Of a DNA stretch of 64,000 nt, positions 16,063-24,565 are shown piece by piece; within the stretch, counting starts at the first letter, position 1, and the number at the start of each line of letters is the position of its first letter. The position numbers were made by a program, and so were the translations under genes. Under the pieces are notes generated by a model. That model had not been told where the DNA came from and ran no database searches. It saw nothing but the letters and a program-made list of their open reading frames with translations. Origin of the DNA: Streptomyces sp. NRRL WC-3626 (GTDB lineage: Bacteria > Actinomycetota > Actinomycetes > Streptomycetales > Streptomycetaceae); contig NZ_JOCA01000024.1 in NCBI RefSeq assembly GCF_000718785.1, positions 62,001 through 126,000 on the forward strand, written 5' to 3'.

Positions 16063-17277
16063 TCACCGGCCCCGCGTGCCGCCGTCGAGATCGGCCCACA
16101 GGTTCTCCGCCTGAAGCACCAGAGTGCCCAGGACGGCCGTGCGCGCGGCACCCTCACCCGCTTGGGCGCGCAGGTTCTCCTGGAGCTTCCCGTGCAGGTC
16201 CCGCATCACGGCCTCGGTCCGCTCGTCCAGGAGGGCGTCGGCGCGCGTGCCGCCGTGCAGCAGCCGGTCCGCCTCCGCGCGGCAGGCGTCGCCGAGCAGC
16301 GCCAGCAGCTCCGCGTAGCAGCCCAGCACCGCCGCGTCCGGCGCGGCCGGGGTGCGTTCCTCGTCGGCGGCCACCACGAGCGTGCGGGTCAGCGCGGTGA
16401 CATGTCCGGTGACGCGGCCGAACCGTTCGTCCTCCCGCTCCGGCGGCAGCGCGACGGTCGGCGCCCGGTGCACGGCGCGCAGGACGCCCGAGGTCAGCCG
16501 CAGGCTCTCCCTGCTCCAGCCGCGGGCCGAACGCAGCGCCTCCAGCCGGTCCTGCAGCCGTGCCGCGGCGGCGAGCCGTCCGGCTGCGGTCCCCGCGTCC
16601 CATCCGCCGTCACGCAGATCCCCGGCCACGGCGTGCAGCACGTCACCGGCCTCCCGGGCGAGCGCCGCGAGGTTCTCCCGTACGTCCCGCAGATGGATCG
16701 GCGGCAGCACCAGCGCGTTGACGGCGACCCCGATGACCGCGCCGAGCGCCGCCTGCCCCAGCCGATGTCCCACCTCCATAGCGCCGAACGTGCCCGTGGC
16801 GAGCGTGAAGACGGCCGTGGTGGCGGCGTAGATGCCCTGGTCGCCGAAGCGCGGCCAGTTCGAGAGCAGCACCAGCACCGGCACGGACAGCGCCAGGGCG
16901 CCCGTGATGTCACCGGTGACGGCCTGCGCCCCCGATGCCACGAGCGCCCCCGCGCAGATCGCGGTGAACTGCCGTGCCGCCTGCATCAGCGAGCTGAAGA
17001 CCGTGGCCTGCACCAGCACCAGCGCCACCCAGGGCGCCATCAGGGCCATCGGGTCGCCGAGCCACTCCCGGGCCAGCAGCCACGCCAGCAGCGCCGCCGC
17101 GGCGGCCTTCAGCGACTGGACCAGCAGATCCCGCTCCCGGCCCGGGCCACGCCACGCGGCCCGGGCCGCCCGGCCGACGGACCGCACATCCCAGCGCACC
17201 GCCTCCCGCACCCGCGCCGACGCGGCCACCCGGCCGACGTCGTCACCCCGCCACGTCTCATTCCGCACGGACACCAT
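16063..17277 (-). CDS. FUSC-family membrane protein (second of two)
   Basis: The 404-residue protein has an N-terminal block of about six membrane helices (LVQSLKAAAAALLAWLLA through ALGAVIGVAVNALVLPPIHL) and a long helical C-terminal domain. This is the same layout as the protein at 11149-12384, though the sequences are clearly divergent. The family is associated with efflux of aromatic acids or similar small molecules. No substrate can be inferred. The HAD gene lies 30 bases upstream on the same strand, so the two may be co-transcribed. Confidence 0.78.
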   Translation of the reverse strand: MVSVRNETWRGDDVGRVAASARVREAVRWDVRSVGRAARAAWRGPGRERDLLVQSLKAAAAALLAWLLAREWLGDPMALMAPWVALVLVQATVFSSLMQAARQFTAICAGALVASGAQAVTGDITGALALSVPVLVLLSNWPRFGDQGIYAATTAVFTLATGTFGAMEVGHRLGQAALGAVIGVAVNALVLPPIHLRDVRENLAALAREAGDVLHAVAGDLRDGGWDAGTAAGRLAAAARLQDRLEALRSARGWSRESLRLTSGVLRAVHRAPTVALPPEREDERFGRVTGHVTALTRTLVVAADEERTPAAPDAAVLGCYAELLALLGDACRAEADRLLHGGTRADALLDERTEAVMRDLHGKLQENLRAQAGEGAARTAVLGTLVLQAENLWADLDGGTRGR

Positions 17278-17307
17278 GCCCCGCGGGTGTCCCGTCCGCC
17301 CGGACCC

Positions 17308-17964
17308 TCATGCCAGGGGACCCTCCGACAGGGACGCCAGGAGGTGCGCCGGGTCGTCGTAGACCGCGTCCGCGCCGGCCTCTACCAGGTCGGCCCGCGG
17401 AATACCGCCGCACAGTACGCCCACACAGCGCACCCCGGCCCTCTCGCCCGCCCGCATGTCCCACACCGTGTCACCGACGAACACCGCCCGCTCCGCGGGC
17501 ACCCCCGCCAGCCCGAGGGCGTGCTCGACGGGTTCCGGCGCGGGCTTGCCCTCCTCGACGTCGTCGGCGCTCGCCGTCGCGGCGATCGCCTCGTCCGCGT
17601 CGATCGCGCGGCGCAGCGCGCTCAGCTCGGTGCCGCCGGCCGAGGTGGCGAGGACCACCGTCCAGCCGTCGCGGTGCAGCCGCTTGAGCAGCAGGCCCGC
17701 GTCCGCGAACGCCGGCAACCGGTCGAACCACTGCCCGTACAGCGCCTTGTGCGCGGCGCTCAGCTCCTCGTCGCGGCCGGTGTCCCGGTCCTCGCCCAGC
17801 AGCCGGGCGACCAGGTCGGAGGAGGGCAGTCCCACGGCCCGGTGGACGGCGTGCATCGGAACCCGGTGCCCCGCCTGGCGGAAGGCCTCCCACCAGGACG
17901 TCACATGCAGATGGTTGGTGTCGACCAGCGTGCCGTCGACGTCGAACACGGCCGCCCGCTCCAT
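17308..17964 (-). CDS. HAD-family hydrolase (phosphatase)
   Basis: The ATG at 17964 is chosen because AGGAGAGG lies just upstream; it places DVDGTL at residues 8-13. The 218-residue protein has the nucleophile Asp8 and general acid Asp10, motif II VLATSAGG, the motif III Lys in EEGKPAPEP, and VFVGDTVWDM for Mg2+ binding. This is the phosphoglycolate-phosphatase/beta-phosphoglucomutase-like group. The substrate is unknown. Confidence 0.88.
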   Translation of the reverse strand: MERAAVFDVDGTLVDTNHLHVTSWWEAFRQAGHRVPMHAVHRAVGLPSSDLVARLLGEDRDTGRDEELSAAHKALYGQWFDRLPAFADAGLLLKRLHRDGWTVVLATSAGGTELSALRRAIDADEAIAATASADDVEEGKPAPEPVEHALGLAGVPAERAVFVGDTVWDMRAGERAGVRCVGVLCGGIPRADLVEAGADAVYDDPAHLLASLSEGPLA

Positions 17965-18008
17965 ACCTGTCCTCTCCTCGGGGTCCTCGGAGCGGTACGG
18001 GTACCACC

Positions 18009-19049
18009 TCAGCCGCCCGTCACTCCGGAGGGCACCTTCCGCTCCCCGGTCCAGGCCAGCAGGTCCTGCCGCGACCATGTGGTGACCACCCGTTCGGGTG
18101 CCACCCCGCACTCCTGCGCGCGGGCGCATCCGAGGATCTGCCAGTCCAGCTGGCCCGGCGCGTGCGCGTCGGTGTCGACGGAGAAGAGCACACCTGCCGC
18201 CACCGCCCGGCGCAGCAGCCGGCGCGGCGGGTCCAGCCGCTCGGGCCGGCTGTTGATCTCCACGGCGGTACCGGTCTCGGCGCACGCGGCGAACACCTCG
18301 TCCGCGTCGAACTCCGACTCCGGCCGGCCGCGCCCGGTCAGCAGCCGACCGGTGCAGTGCCCGAGGACGTCGGAGTGCGGGTCGCGCACGGCGGCGACCA
18401 TGCGGCGGGTCATCGACCGGGCGTCCATCCGCAGCTTGGAGTGCACGGACACCACCACGACGTCCAGCAGCTCCAGCAGCTCGGGCTCCTGGTCGAGGGA
18501 GCCGTCCTCGAGGATGTCGCACTCGATGCCGGTCAGCAGCCTGAACGGCGCCCAGGTCCCGTTGAGCTCCGCCACCACCTCCAGCTGCTCGCGCAGCCGG
18601 TCGGCCGAAAGGCCCCGCGCCACGGTCAGCCGTGGCGAGTGGTCCGTGAGCACGGCCCACTCGTGGCCGATCCGGGCCGCGGTACGGCCCATCTCCTCGA
18701 TCGGGCTGCCGCCGTCCGACCAGTCGGAGTGCAGATGGCAGTCCCCGCGCAGCAGCGCCCGCAGCTCCCGCCCCGCCCGGTCCCCGGGCTCCCGGTCCGC
18801 CTCCTCCTCCAGCTTGCGCAGATAGCCGGGCACCTCCCCGGCCAGTGCCTCCCGCACCACCTGCGCGGTCTTAGGACCGACCCCCTTGAGCGTCTCCAGT
18901 GTCCCGGCCGCCGACCGCTCGCGCACCTGCTCCCCGCCCAGCTCCGACAGCGCACGCGCGGCGGTGCGGAAGGCCCGGACACGGTACGTGGGCGCCAGGG
19001 ACCGTTCCAGCAGAAAGGCGATCCTGTCCAGCGCCTCGAGGGGTTCCAT
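18009..19049 (-). CDS. PHP-domain metal-dependent phosphoesterase with helix-hairpin-helix N-terminus
   Basis: The start is set at the ATG at 19049, six bases after GAGGAG; the GTG at 19055 would overlap that site. The 346-residue protein begins with a helix-hairpin-helix segment (LETLKGVGPKTAQVVREAL) as in PolX enzymes. The PHP domain follows, with its metal ligands in DCHLHSDWSDGG, VLTDHSPR, GIECDIL, VVSVHSKLR and VDTDAHAPGQLDW. It resembles bacterial PolX without the polymerase core, so it may process DNA ends or small phosphate esters. Confidence 0.85.
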   Translation of the reverse strand: MEPLEALDRIAFLLERSLAPTYRVRAFRTAARALSELGGEQVRERSAAGTLETLKGVGPKTAQVVREALAGEVPGYLRKLEEEADREPGDRAGRELRALLRGDCHLHSDWSDGGSPIEEMGRTAARIGHEWAVLTDHSPRLTVARGLSADRLREQLEVVAELNGTWAPFRLLTGIECDILEDGSLDQEPELLELLDVVVVSVHSKLRMDARSMTRRMVAAVRDPHSDVLGHCTGRLLTGRGRPESEFDADEVFAACAETGTAVEINSRPERLDPPRRLLRRAVAAGVLFSVDTDAHAPGQLDWQILGCARAQECGVAPERVVTTWSRQDLLAWTGERKVPSGVTGG

Positions 19050-19146
19050 CGCCACCTCCTCGCTCCAGGGTTGCCCAGCGGGCCCACGGGCGCACGGCGG
19101 GGCGCACGCGGACGTCGTGTCCGAGCCGTTCCCGCCGTTTCGGCTC

Positions 19147-19152
19147 TACCCT
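19147..19152 (+). promoter_or_regulatory. Candidate -10 hexamer for a leaderless transcript
   Basis: TACCCT (TAnnnT) ends seven bases before the ATG at 19160, which lacks any purine-rich ribosome site. The spacing fits transcription starting at the A of the ATG. Confidence 0.35.
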
Positions 19153-19159
19153 CGAAGAC

Positions 19160-19441
19160 ATGACCGAAAGTGCGAGCCCGTACATGTCGCAACCGCGGAT
19201 CACGGTCCTCGGGGTCCAGCCCACGACCCCGCCGTTCCGGATCGTGGAGATCGACGGACAGATGGTCGGCGAGGCGAGGAGCGTCACCGACGTGCTGCTC
19301 GCCGCCGCGGCGTTCGGGATCACGGTCCACGACCTGGACGATCCCGACGTGGTCCGCTGGGTGGGCGGGGACAAGTTCACCTGGACCTCGCGCCGCACCC
19401 CACGGACCCCCCAGAAGCAGAACGAACGGCCCCAGGCCTGA
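19160..19441 (+). CDS. Conserved-looking small hypothetical protein
   Basis: The 93-residue soluble product has a compact, non-repetitive composition (RITVLGVQPTTPPFRIVEI, DVLLAAAAFGITVHDLDDP, WVGGDKFTW), suggesting a small folded domain. The track of G/C at third codon positions supports coding on this strand. It converges on the VanZ gene with two bases between the stops. I recognise no family. Confidence 0.65.
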   Translation: MTESASPYMSQPRITVLGVQPTTPPFRIVEIDGQMVGEARSVTDVLLAAAAFGITVHDLDDPDVVRWVGGDKFTWTSRRTPRTPQKQNERPQA

Positions 19442-19443
19442 CG

Positions 19444-19989
19444 TCAGGTCTTGGGCCGCCGCGCGTGCACGGCACGGCTCAGGCGCCGTCCCAGGAGCAG
19501 GTAGCCGAGGAGCGCCCCGCTCGTGTTCAGGATGACGTCGTCGACGTCGAAGGCGCGTCCGGTGACCAGAGCGCCCTGCGCGAACTCCACCAGCAGCATC
19601 ACGACGGCCGTCAGTACCAGCACCCGCAGGAATCCGCGCGTGCGCGGGGCGACGACCGGCGCGAGCACCCCGAAGGGCACACCGAGCAGGATGTTCCCGC
19701 CGATCTGGCGTACGGCGTCGCGCAGCGCGGGCTGGTCCAGATAGGCCCGCAGCGAGCGGCCAGGATGCAGATTCGTGTGGGTCAGCGCCTCCGAGGCGGG
19801 GGAGGGGTGCAGCGTGAGCCGGGCCAGGACCGCCGCGAAGGCGACCATGAAGAGGAACGCGCACACCATCGCCAGCAGCCGCGGCAGCAGCGGGAGCGGA
19901 CGCCCCCGGCCGTCCTGAGGGGCGCCGCGCCCGGACGGTCGCGGACGCCGGCGCAACAGGGAACGCGGATGTGGGGCGGCCCGGGCCAT
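19444..19989 (-). CDS. VanZ-like membrane protein
   Basis: The 181-residue protein has a basic N-terminus followed by four to five membrane helices. It ends in the VanZ signature FDVDDVILNTSGALLGYLLL, preceded by GGNILLGVPFGVLAP and VVMLLVEFAQGALV. VanZ-like proteins are associated with low-level teicoplanin resistance in enterococci, but most actinobacterial members are of unknown function. GGAGG precedes the ATG. Confidence 0.85.
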   Translation of the reverse strand: MARAAPHPRSLLRRRPRPSGRGAPQDGRGRPLPLLPRLLAMVCAFLFMVAFAAVLARLTLHPSPASEALTHTNLHPGRSLRAYLDQPALRDAVRQIGGNILLGVPFGVLAPVVAPRTRGFLRVLVLTAVVMLLVEFAQGALVTGRAFDVDDVILNTSGALLGYLLLGRRLSRAVHARRPKT

Positions 19990-20048
19990 TCGGTCCTCCA
20001 GTCGTCAACTGCCTTGTGTGGTACGCCGTTTACCCCCGTCGGTGCCGG

Positions 20049-20711
20049 TCAGTCGCCGTAGTCGACCCGCACCTCCTTGAACCCCAGGGAGCGCAGCAGC
20101 CCTTCGAGCATCTCCGTGGTGTTGGTCTCGGCCCGGGCCGTGAGCCCGCTCTCCTTCGCCGCGTCGCCGATATGGCGCACGGCGAGCTTCTGCACGGCCT
20201 GTTCGCTGTTGGGGTTGTCCGAGAAGAGGTCGCCGAGCCGGTCGAACAGCCCGCGCTGCTTGGACACGGCGTAGGAACGCTCGGGGTCGAGGGCCGGCGT
20301 GCCCAGGCGGGCGTGGGGCAGCCGCAGGGTGGCGGACGTACGGTCGTCGTTCACCCGTACGTCGTCCTTGCCCAGCTGTCCCAGGTCGACATAGGCGTCC
20401 ACGGTGCCCGCGCCCACGTACAGCGTGCGGCTGCCGCGGACGGCGTCCGGGAGGAACTTCGTGTCCTTCTCCAGGTCCACCACCACCTGGAAGTTCCCGG
20501 AGGCGGCGTCGTAGCGGCTGATGTCCTGGATGGACTCCAGGAGCGCGGGTCCGGAGCGGTCCTCGGTCTCGGTGCCGAACAGGTCCTTCAGGCCCGGCAG
20601 TACGCTCAGCCGGAGCCCGGCGAACAGCACGGCGAGCAGCACCACCACCGCGGCCAGCACCTTCACCCACCCGGGGACGCGCGCGGCCAGTGGTTTGACT
20701 GGAGTCGTCAT
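20049..20711 (-). CDS. DUF4230 membrane-anchored protein
   Basis: The 220-residue protein has one N-terminal transmembrane helix (WVKVLAAVVVLLAVLFAGL) and an extracytoplasmic domain. That domain begins LLESIQDISRYDAASGNFQV and continues through VYVDLGQLGKDDV-like strands to RLGDLF and EMLEGLLRSLGFKEV. This is the DUF4230 layout, in which the domain follows the anchor directly. Function is unknown. GAAGGAGGG lies upstream of the ATG at 20711. Confidence 0.8.
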   Translation of the reverse strand: MTTPVKPLAARVPGWVKVLAAVVVLLAVLFAGLRLSVLPGLKDLFGTETEDRSGPALLESIQDISRYDAASGNFQVVVDLEKDTKFLPDAVRGSRTLYVGAGTVDAYVDLGQLGKDDVRVNDDRTSATLRLPHARLGTPALDPERSYAVSKQRGLFDRLGDLFSDNPNSEQAVQKLAVRHIGDAAKESGLTARAETNTTEMLEGLLRSLGFKEVRVDYGD

Positions 20712-20842
20712 GGCGACGGCCCTCCTTCCTCCTGACCGAATGCCCCTCAGTTCCCGTGACAGACCGGGGAGTCGGGGAACGGCGGACCGCACCGGGAGCA
20801 CGGAGGGGGCGCACGGCGGGGGCCGGGCCGTGGACCAGGAGG

Positions 20843-21223
20843 TCACAGCGGGCCGGACGTGGCCTCCGGCTGTTCCAGGGCCGCGTCCAGGGTCGGCCAG
20901 GGGTGCAGCAGCCGGGACGTGCCGGTGATCCGCAGCATGCGCAGGGTCAGCGGGTGGGCGCACACCAGGCACAGCCGGCCGGTTCCGTCCGCGAGCCGGA
21001 GCCGGGCCCGGTACAGCAGACGCAGTCCCGAGAGGTCGAAGAACTCGACATGGGTCAGGTCGATCACGATCCGGGCGTCCGGCGGGGCGGTCGCCCGGTC
21101 CAGATGCGGGACGATCTCCTCTGCCGCGGCGATGTCGATCTCGCCGCGGAACTCCAGCACCGTGTGTCCCCGGTCGTGGCGGACGCGCAGATGCCGGGTC
21201 AGCGGCGCAGGTTCGTACCGCAC
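20843..21223 (-). CDS. STAS-domain anti-sigma-factor antagonist
   Basis: The start is set at the GTG at 21223, about ten bases after GGAGG, giving 126 residues. The core is a STAS domain: HTVLEFRGEIDIAAAEEI, RIVIDLTHVEFFDLSGLRLL with the phosphorylatable Ser in the DLSG turn, and GTSRLLHPWPTLDAAL. Such proteins release sigma factors by binding anti-sigma kinases when dephosphorylated by SpoIIE-type phosphatases. Three of those are encoded elsewhere in this window, though any functional link is only an inference. Confidence 0.85.
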   Translation of the reverse strand: MRYEPAPLTRHLRVRHDRGHTVLEFRGEIDIAAAEEIVPHLDRATAPPDARIVIDLTHVEFFDLSGLRLLYRARLRLADGTGRLCLVCAHPLTLRMLRITGTSRLLHPWPTLDAALEQPEATSGPL

Positions 21224-21540
21224 GACGCCATCGCCTCCAGCTCGCTCCGTGCAACGGGGGAGGGGATCGGCCCCAACACCGGTTCCCTCCCTGCAAGTTA
21301 CCTTCGGTCGAGTGCATTTGAGCATGTTCGATTGACATATGTCTTCGATTTGCGACCGAGTTCTTCCGAACCGGTCGGTCGGTCCCGCCGGACCTCTCCG
21401 GAGCGTGACGGAATCCTCACTTCCGGCACCGGCCGAACCCGATGCCCGGTCCCGCCGCGACTGAATCCGCCGAGCCGGGACAGGTGTCCTCCACAGGCCG
21501 GGGCAGAAGCGCCCCGCGCCACGGACCCCACGGAGAAGAC
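21224..21540. promoter_or_regulatory. Divergent promoter region of STAS and VOC genes
   Basis: The 317-base gap holds no gene. GACATATGTC (21334-21343) is a perfect 10-bp palindrome in an unusually A/T-rich patch (about 21290-21370). On the minus strand TAACTT (21300-21295) is a reasonable -10 for the STAS gene, giving a leader of about 65 bases. On the plus strand TTGACA (21332-21337) has no good -10 partner. Confidence 0.35.
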
Positions 21541-21933
21541 ATGAGCCTGGTGACGGCCGGCGTCGTGGTGCTCGACTGTGCCGAACCCGAGAAACTCGCC
21601 GAGTTCTACAAGGAGTTGCTGGGCGCGGAGGACCTCGACGCCCATGTCAACCGGGTGGAGATCCGGGCCGCCGACGGCTTCCGCCTGGCGCTGCGCCGCG
21701 ACGTCAACGCGACCGCCCCCAGCTGGCCCCGTCCGGAGAACTCCCTCCAGGCCCACCTGGAGTTCGTCGTCGACGACCTGGACGCGGTGGAACGCCTGAT
21801 CGTGGGCCTCGGCGGCCGCCCGGTGGAGACGGGCGACGCGACGGGGCCCACCGAGGAACGCGGCTACGCCGACCCCGCGGGCCACTCCTTCACCATCCGC
21901 CGGGGCACCTCGACGGCACCCAAACAGGGCTGA
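21541..21933 (+). CDS. VOC (glyoxalase/bleomycin-resistance-like) family protein
   Basis: The 130-residue product from the ATG at 21541 (GGAGA four bases upstream) has the paired beta-alpha-beta units of the vicinal oxygen chelate fold. VVVLDCAEPEKLAEFYKELLG opens the first and LEFVVDDLDAVERLIVGLGG opens the second, ending YADPAGHSFTIRRG. These proteins bind metals or small hydrophobic ligands. The substrate is unknown. Confidence 0.85.
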   Translation: MSLVTAGVVVLDCAEPEKLAEFYKELLGAEDLDAHVNRVEIRAADGFRLALRRDVNATAPSWPRPENSLQAHLEFVVDDLDAVERLIVGLGGRPVETGDATGPTEERGYADPAGHSFTIRRGTSTAPKQG

Positions 21934-21958
21934 CCCACCGTCATGGGACGACGGTGGG
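21934..21958. terminator. Bidirectional terminator between converging genes
   Basis: CCCACCGTC and GACGGTGGG form a perfect 9-bp stem with a 7-base loop (ATGGGAC). It begins immediately after the VOC stop and lies 18 bases beyond the DUF4235 stop, so it can serve both genes. Confidence 0.7.
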
Positions 21959-21975
21959 CCGGCCGCACGGCCGGG

Positions 21976-22287
21976 TCAGTCGCGGCCGCCCGGCTCCTGG
22001 ACCGGCCAGCTGCCCGTCGAGCGTTCGACGGCCCTGGCCCCGGCCCGGTCCACGGCACTGCGCACCACCGCGAAGATGGCGCCCTGGATCGCCGCGGCCA
22101 GCAGGATCTCCCCCCAGCGGCGGTCACGGTCCAGCGCGTCCGGCGCGTCGTCCTCGTGCCGGATCAGCTTCCAGGTCTTCTGGAACGCCATCTTCGCCAC
22201 CGTGCCGCTCGTCCAGCTCAGCGCGAAGCCCAGGGGCTTGTACGCCAGCGGCAGCTTCTTCTTCGCCTTCTTGACCTTCTTCGCCAC
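21976..22287 (-). CDS. DUF4235 membrane protein
   Basis: The 103-residue protein from a GTG start (AGGAG five bases upstream) has a very basic N-terminus (MAKKVKKAKKK). One hydrophobic segment lies around KPLGFALSWTSGTVAKMAF and a second around EILLAAAIQGAIFAVVRSAV. WKLIRHEDDAPDA followed by RRWGEILLAA is the DUF4235 signature. The family is common in actinobacteria and uncharacterised. Confidence 0.85.
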   Translation of the reverse strand: MAKKVKKAKKKLPLAYKPLGFALSWTSGTVAKMAFQKTWKLIRHEDDAPDALDRDRRWGEILLAAAIQGAIFAVVRSAVDRAGARAVERSTGSWPVQEPGGRD

Positions 22288-22348
22288 GGGGATCTCCTAG
22301 GTCGGCTTCGTCGTCGGGTGATGGATGGATCGTCAGGGGCCGGGCGGC

Positions 22349-23380
22349 TCAGGGACGGCCCCTCGCCGGCACCTCCTCGGCGGCCGGCGCCGGTTCCGGC
22401 GGGGTGCCGTCCCCGAACGGCCGGCCGCCCAGCACCTCCCGGTGGTGGGGCGCCGTCCAGCCGGAGAGGCCGGGACCGAGGGGCACGATGCCGGACGGGT
22501 TGATACCGGTGTGGACCTGGTAGTAGTGGCGCTTGATGTGGTCGAAGTCCACCGTGTCGCCGAAACCCGGCGTCTGGTACAGATCACGGACGTACGCCCA
22601 CAGCACCCGGTTCTCGGCCAGCTTCCACCGGTTGCACTTGAAGTGACCGTGGTACACCGCGTCGAACCGCACCAGCGTGGTGAACAGCCGGATGTCCGCC
22701 TCGGTGATGGTGTCGCCGACCAGGTACCGCTGCCCCTCCAGCCGCCGCTCCAGCAGCTCCAGCCGGCGGAACAGTGCCGCGTACGCGGCCTCGTACTCCT
22801 CCTGGCCGGTGGCGAAGCCCGCCCGGTAGACGCCGTTGTTGACGTCCTGGAAGACGTCCTCCATCAGCGCGTCGATCTCGTCGCGCCGCGCCCGCGGATA
22901 CAGGTCCGGCGCACCCTCCCGGTGCAGCGCCGTCCACTCCGTGGCGAGGTCCAGGGTGATCCGCTGGTAGTCGTTGGTCACCAGTTTCCCGCTGGGCACG
23001 TCCACGACCGCCGGGACGCTCACCCCGCCCGGGTGGTCCGTCTCCCGCCGGTCGTACGCCTCGCTCAGATACCGGATGCCGAGCACCGGGTCACGGCCGT
23101 CCGGGTCCAGGGTGAACCGCCAGCTGCGGTCGTCCTGGACCGGGTCCGCGACGGCCAGGGACAGCGCGTCCTCCAGCCCCAGCAGCCGCCGGGACACCAG
23201 CGCCCGGCTCGCCCACGGGCAGGCACGGCTCACCACGAGCCGGTAGCGCCCGGCCTCCACCGGCCACCCGTCGCGCCCGTCCGCGGTGATCCGGTCCGCG
23301 AAGTGCGCCCTCGACCGCTTGAACCGCTTCCTGCCGTACGCGCTGTTGCCGCCGCCGCCCCCGTCGTCGCGGCCACCCAT
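22349..23380 (-). CDS. Glutathionyl-hydroquinone-reductase-like protein (Xi-class GST fold)
   Basis: The ATG at 23380 follows GAAGGAG, giving 343 residues. The thioredoxin-like N-terminal half contains SRACPWASRALV, whose CPWA carries the catalytic Cys typical of Xi-class (ECM4/YqjG) enzymes. The helical C-terminal half has VGDTITEADIRLFTTLVRFD. These enzymes remove glutathione from glutathionyl-hydroquinones. Streptomyces make mycothiol instead of glutathione, so the in vivo substrate is probably a mycothiol conjugate. A CDF transporter gene diverges from it. Confidence 0.88.
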   Translation of the reverse strand: MGGRDDGGGGGNSAYGRKRFKRSRAHFADRITADGRDGWPVEAGRYRLVVSRACPWASRALVSRRLLGLEDALSLAVADPVQDDRSWRFTLDPDGRDPVLGIRYLSEAYDRRETDHPGGVSVPAVVDVPSGKLVTNDYQRITLDLATEWTALHREGAPDLYPRARRDEIDALMEDVFQDVNNGVYRAGFATGQEEYEAAYAALFRRLELLERRLEGQRYLVGDTITEADIRLFTTLVRFDAVYHGHFKCNRWKLAENRVLWAYVRDLYQTPGFGDTVDFDHIKRHYYQVHTGINPSGIVPLGPGLSGWTAPHHREVLGGRPFGDGTPPEPAPAAEEVPARGRP

Positions 23381-23481
23381 GATGATCTCCTTCCCGCCGG
23401 TCGGAACGTCCCTGTGACCGCGTTCCCCGTTTTCCGCCCCCGGCACGGTGTGACCTAGGCCGACCGGGGCAATCGGCCCGG

Positions 23482-24447
23482 GTGAGTACACGATCGGATC
23501 GCAGAACCCGCGTCACCGTGCTGGTGGCACTCGCAGCCAATCTGGTGATCGCCGCGGCCAAGGCCGTCGGCGGGCTCCTCGCTGCCTCGCCCGCGCTGCT
23601 GTCGGAGGCGGCGCACTCGGTGGCCGACAGCCTGAACGAGGTGTTCCTGCTGGCCGCGCTGCGCCGCAGCCGCCGCCCCGCCGACCGGCGCCACCCCTTC
23701 GGCTACGGAAAGGAGCGGTTCTTCTGGTCGCTGCTCGCCGCCGTCGGCATCTTCGTGATGGGCGGCTGCTTCAGCTTCTTCCAGGGCGTCGAGGCCCTCA
23801 GGAACGGTGCCGGCGAGACCCGGAGCGGCTATGTGGCCGGGCTGATCGTGCTCGCCGTCGCCCTGCTCGCCGAGGGCGGTTCCCTGCTGCGGGCCCTGTA
23901 CCAGGTACGCCGGCAGGGCGGCCGGGTCCGCGACCTGCGCGACCCGGCGCTGCGCACGGTGGTCGCCGAGGACGGCACCGCGGTCGTGGGCGTCACCCTC
24001 GCCATGGCGGGCATGGCCCTGCACATGGTCACCGGTGACGTGGTCTGGGAGGCGTCCGCCTCACTCGCCATCGGCGCGCTGCTGGTCTACGTCGCCTACC
24101 GGCTCGGCCGCGACGCCCGTGACCAGCTGATCGGCGAGGCCGCGGACCCGGAGGCGAGCGACCGGATCCGGGAGCTGCTGGCCGAGCAGCCCGAGATCGA
24201 CAGCGTGGAGGCGCTCTTCACGATGAAGACCGGCATGGACACCGCCCTGGTGGCGGCCCGCGTCGACCTGGCGCCCGGCATGGACAGCGAGCGGGTCGAG
24301 GAGGTCGCCGTACGCATCAAACGGTCCATCGCCCGTGAGGTACCCGAGGCGGGACAGATCTTCCTCGACGTCACCGAACGCGGCGATCCGGAGGCCCGGG
24401 AGGCATGGGAGAGCCCCGCCGCGACGGGGGAACGCGGCGGGGCCTGA
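23482..24447 (+). CDS. Cation diffusion facilitator (CDF) family transporter
   Basis: The 321-residue protein from a GTG start has the CDF layout. The metal-binding EAAHSVADSLNEVF helix (HxxxD) lies at about residues 46-59, followed by HPFGYGKERFFW and further membrane helices. A cytoplasmic C-terminal dimerisation domain ends in QIFLDVTERG. Members export Zn2+, Co2+, Fe2+ or Mn2+ in exchange for protons. The metal cannot be assigned by eye. Confidence 0.87.
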   Translation: MSTRSDRRTRVTVLVALAANLVIAAAKAVGGLLAASPALLSEAAHSVADSLNEVFLLAALRRSRRPADRRHPFGYGKERFFWSLLAAVGIFVMGGCFSFFQGVEALRNGAGETRSGYVAGLIVLAVALLAEGGSLLRALYQVRRQGGRVRDLRDPALRTVVAEDGTAVVGVTLAMAGMALHMVTGDVVWEASASLAIGALLVYVAYRLGRDARDQLIGEAADPEASDRIRELLAEQPEIDSVEALFTMKTGMDTALVAARVDLAPGMDSERVEEVAVRIKRSIAREVPEAGQIFLDVTERGDPEAREAWESPAATGERGGA

Positions 24448-24565
24448 CCCACGCGTGCCCGGTTCCCCACCCTTCACGCACACCGCACCCCGAAAAATCT
24501 CCCGAGCCCCCATCACCTGACGCCCAGTCACACCACCCCACCCGCCAGCCGCAGACACCGGTACT

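Noticed and set aside
19444..19989. Glycopeptide-resistance VanZ
   Set aside because: No vanHAX, vanRS or related genes are nearby; VanZ-like domains are common in actinobacteria without resistance.
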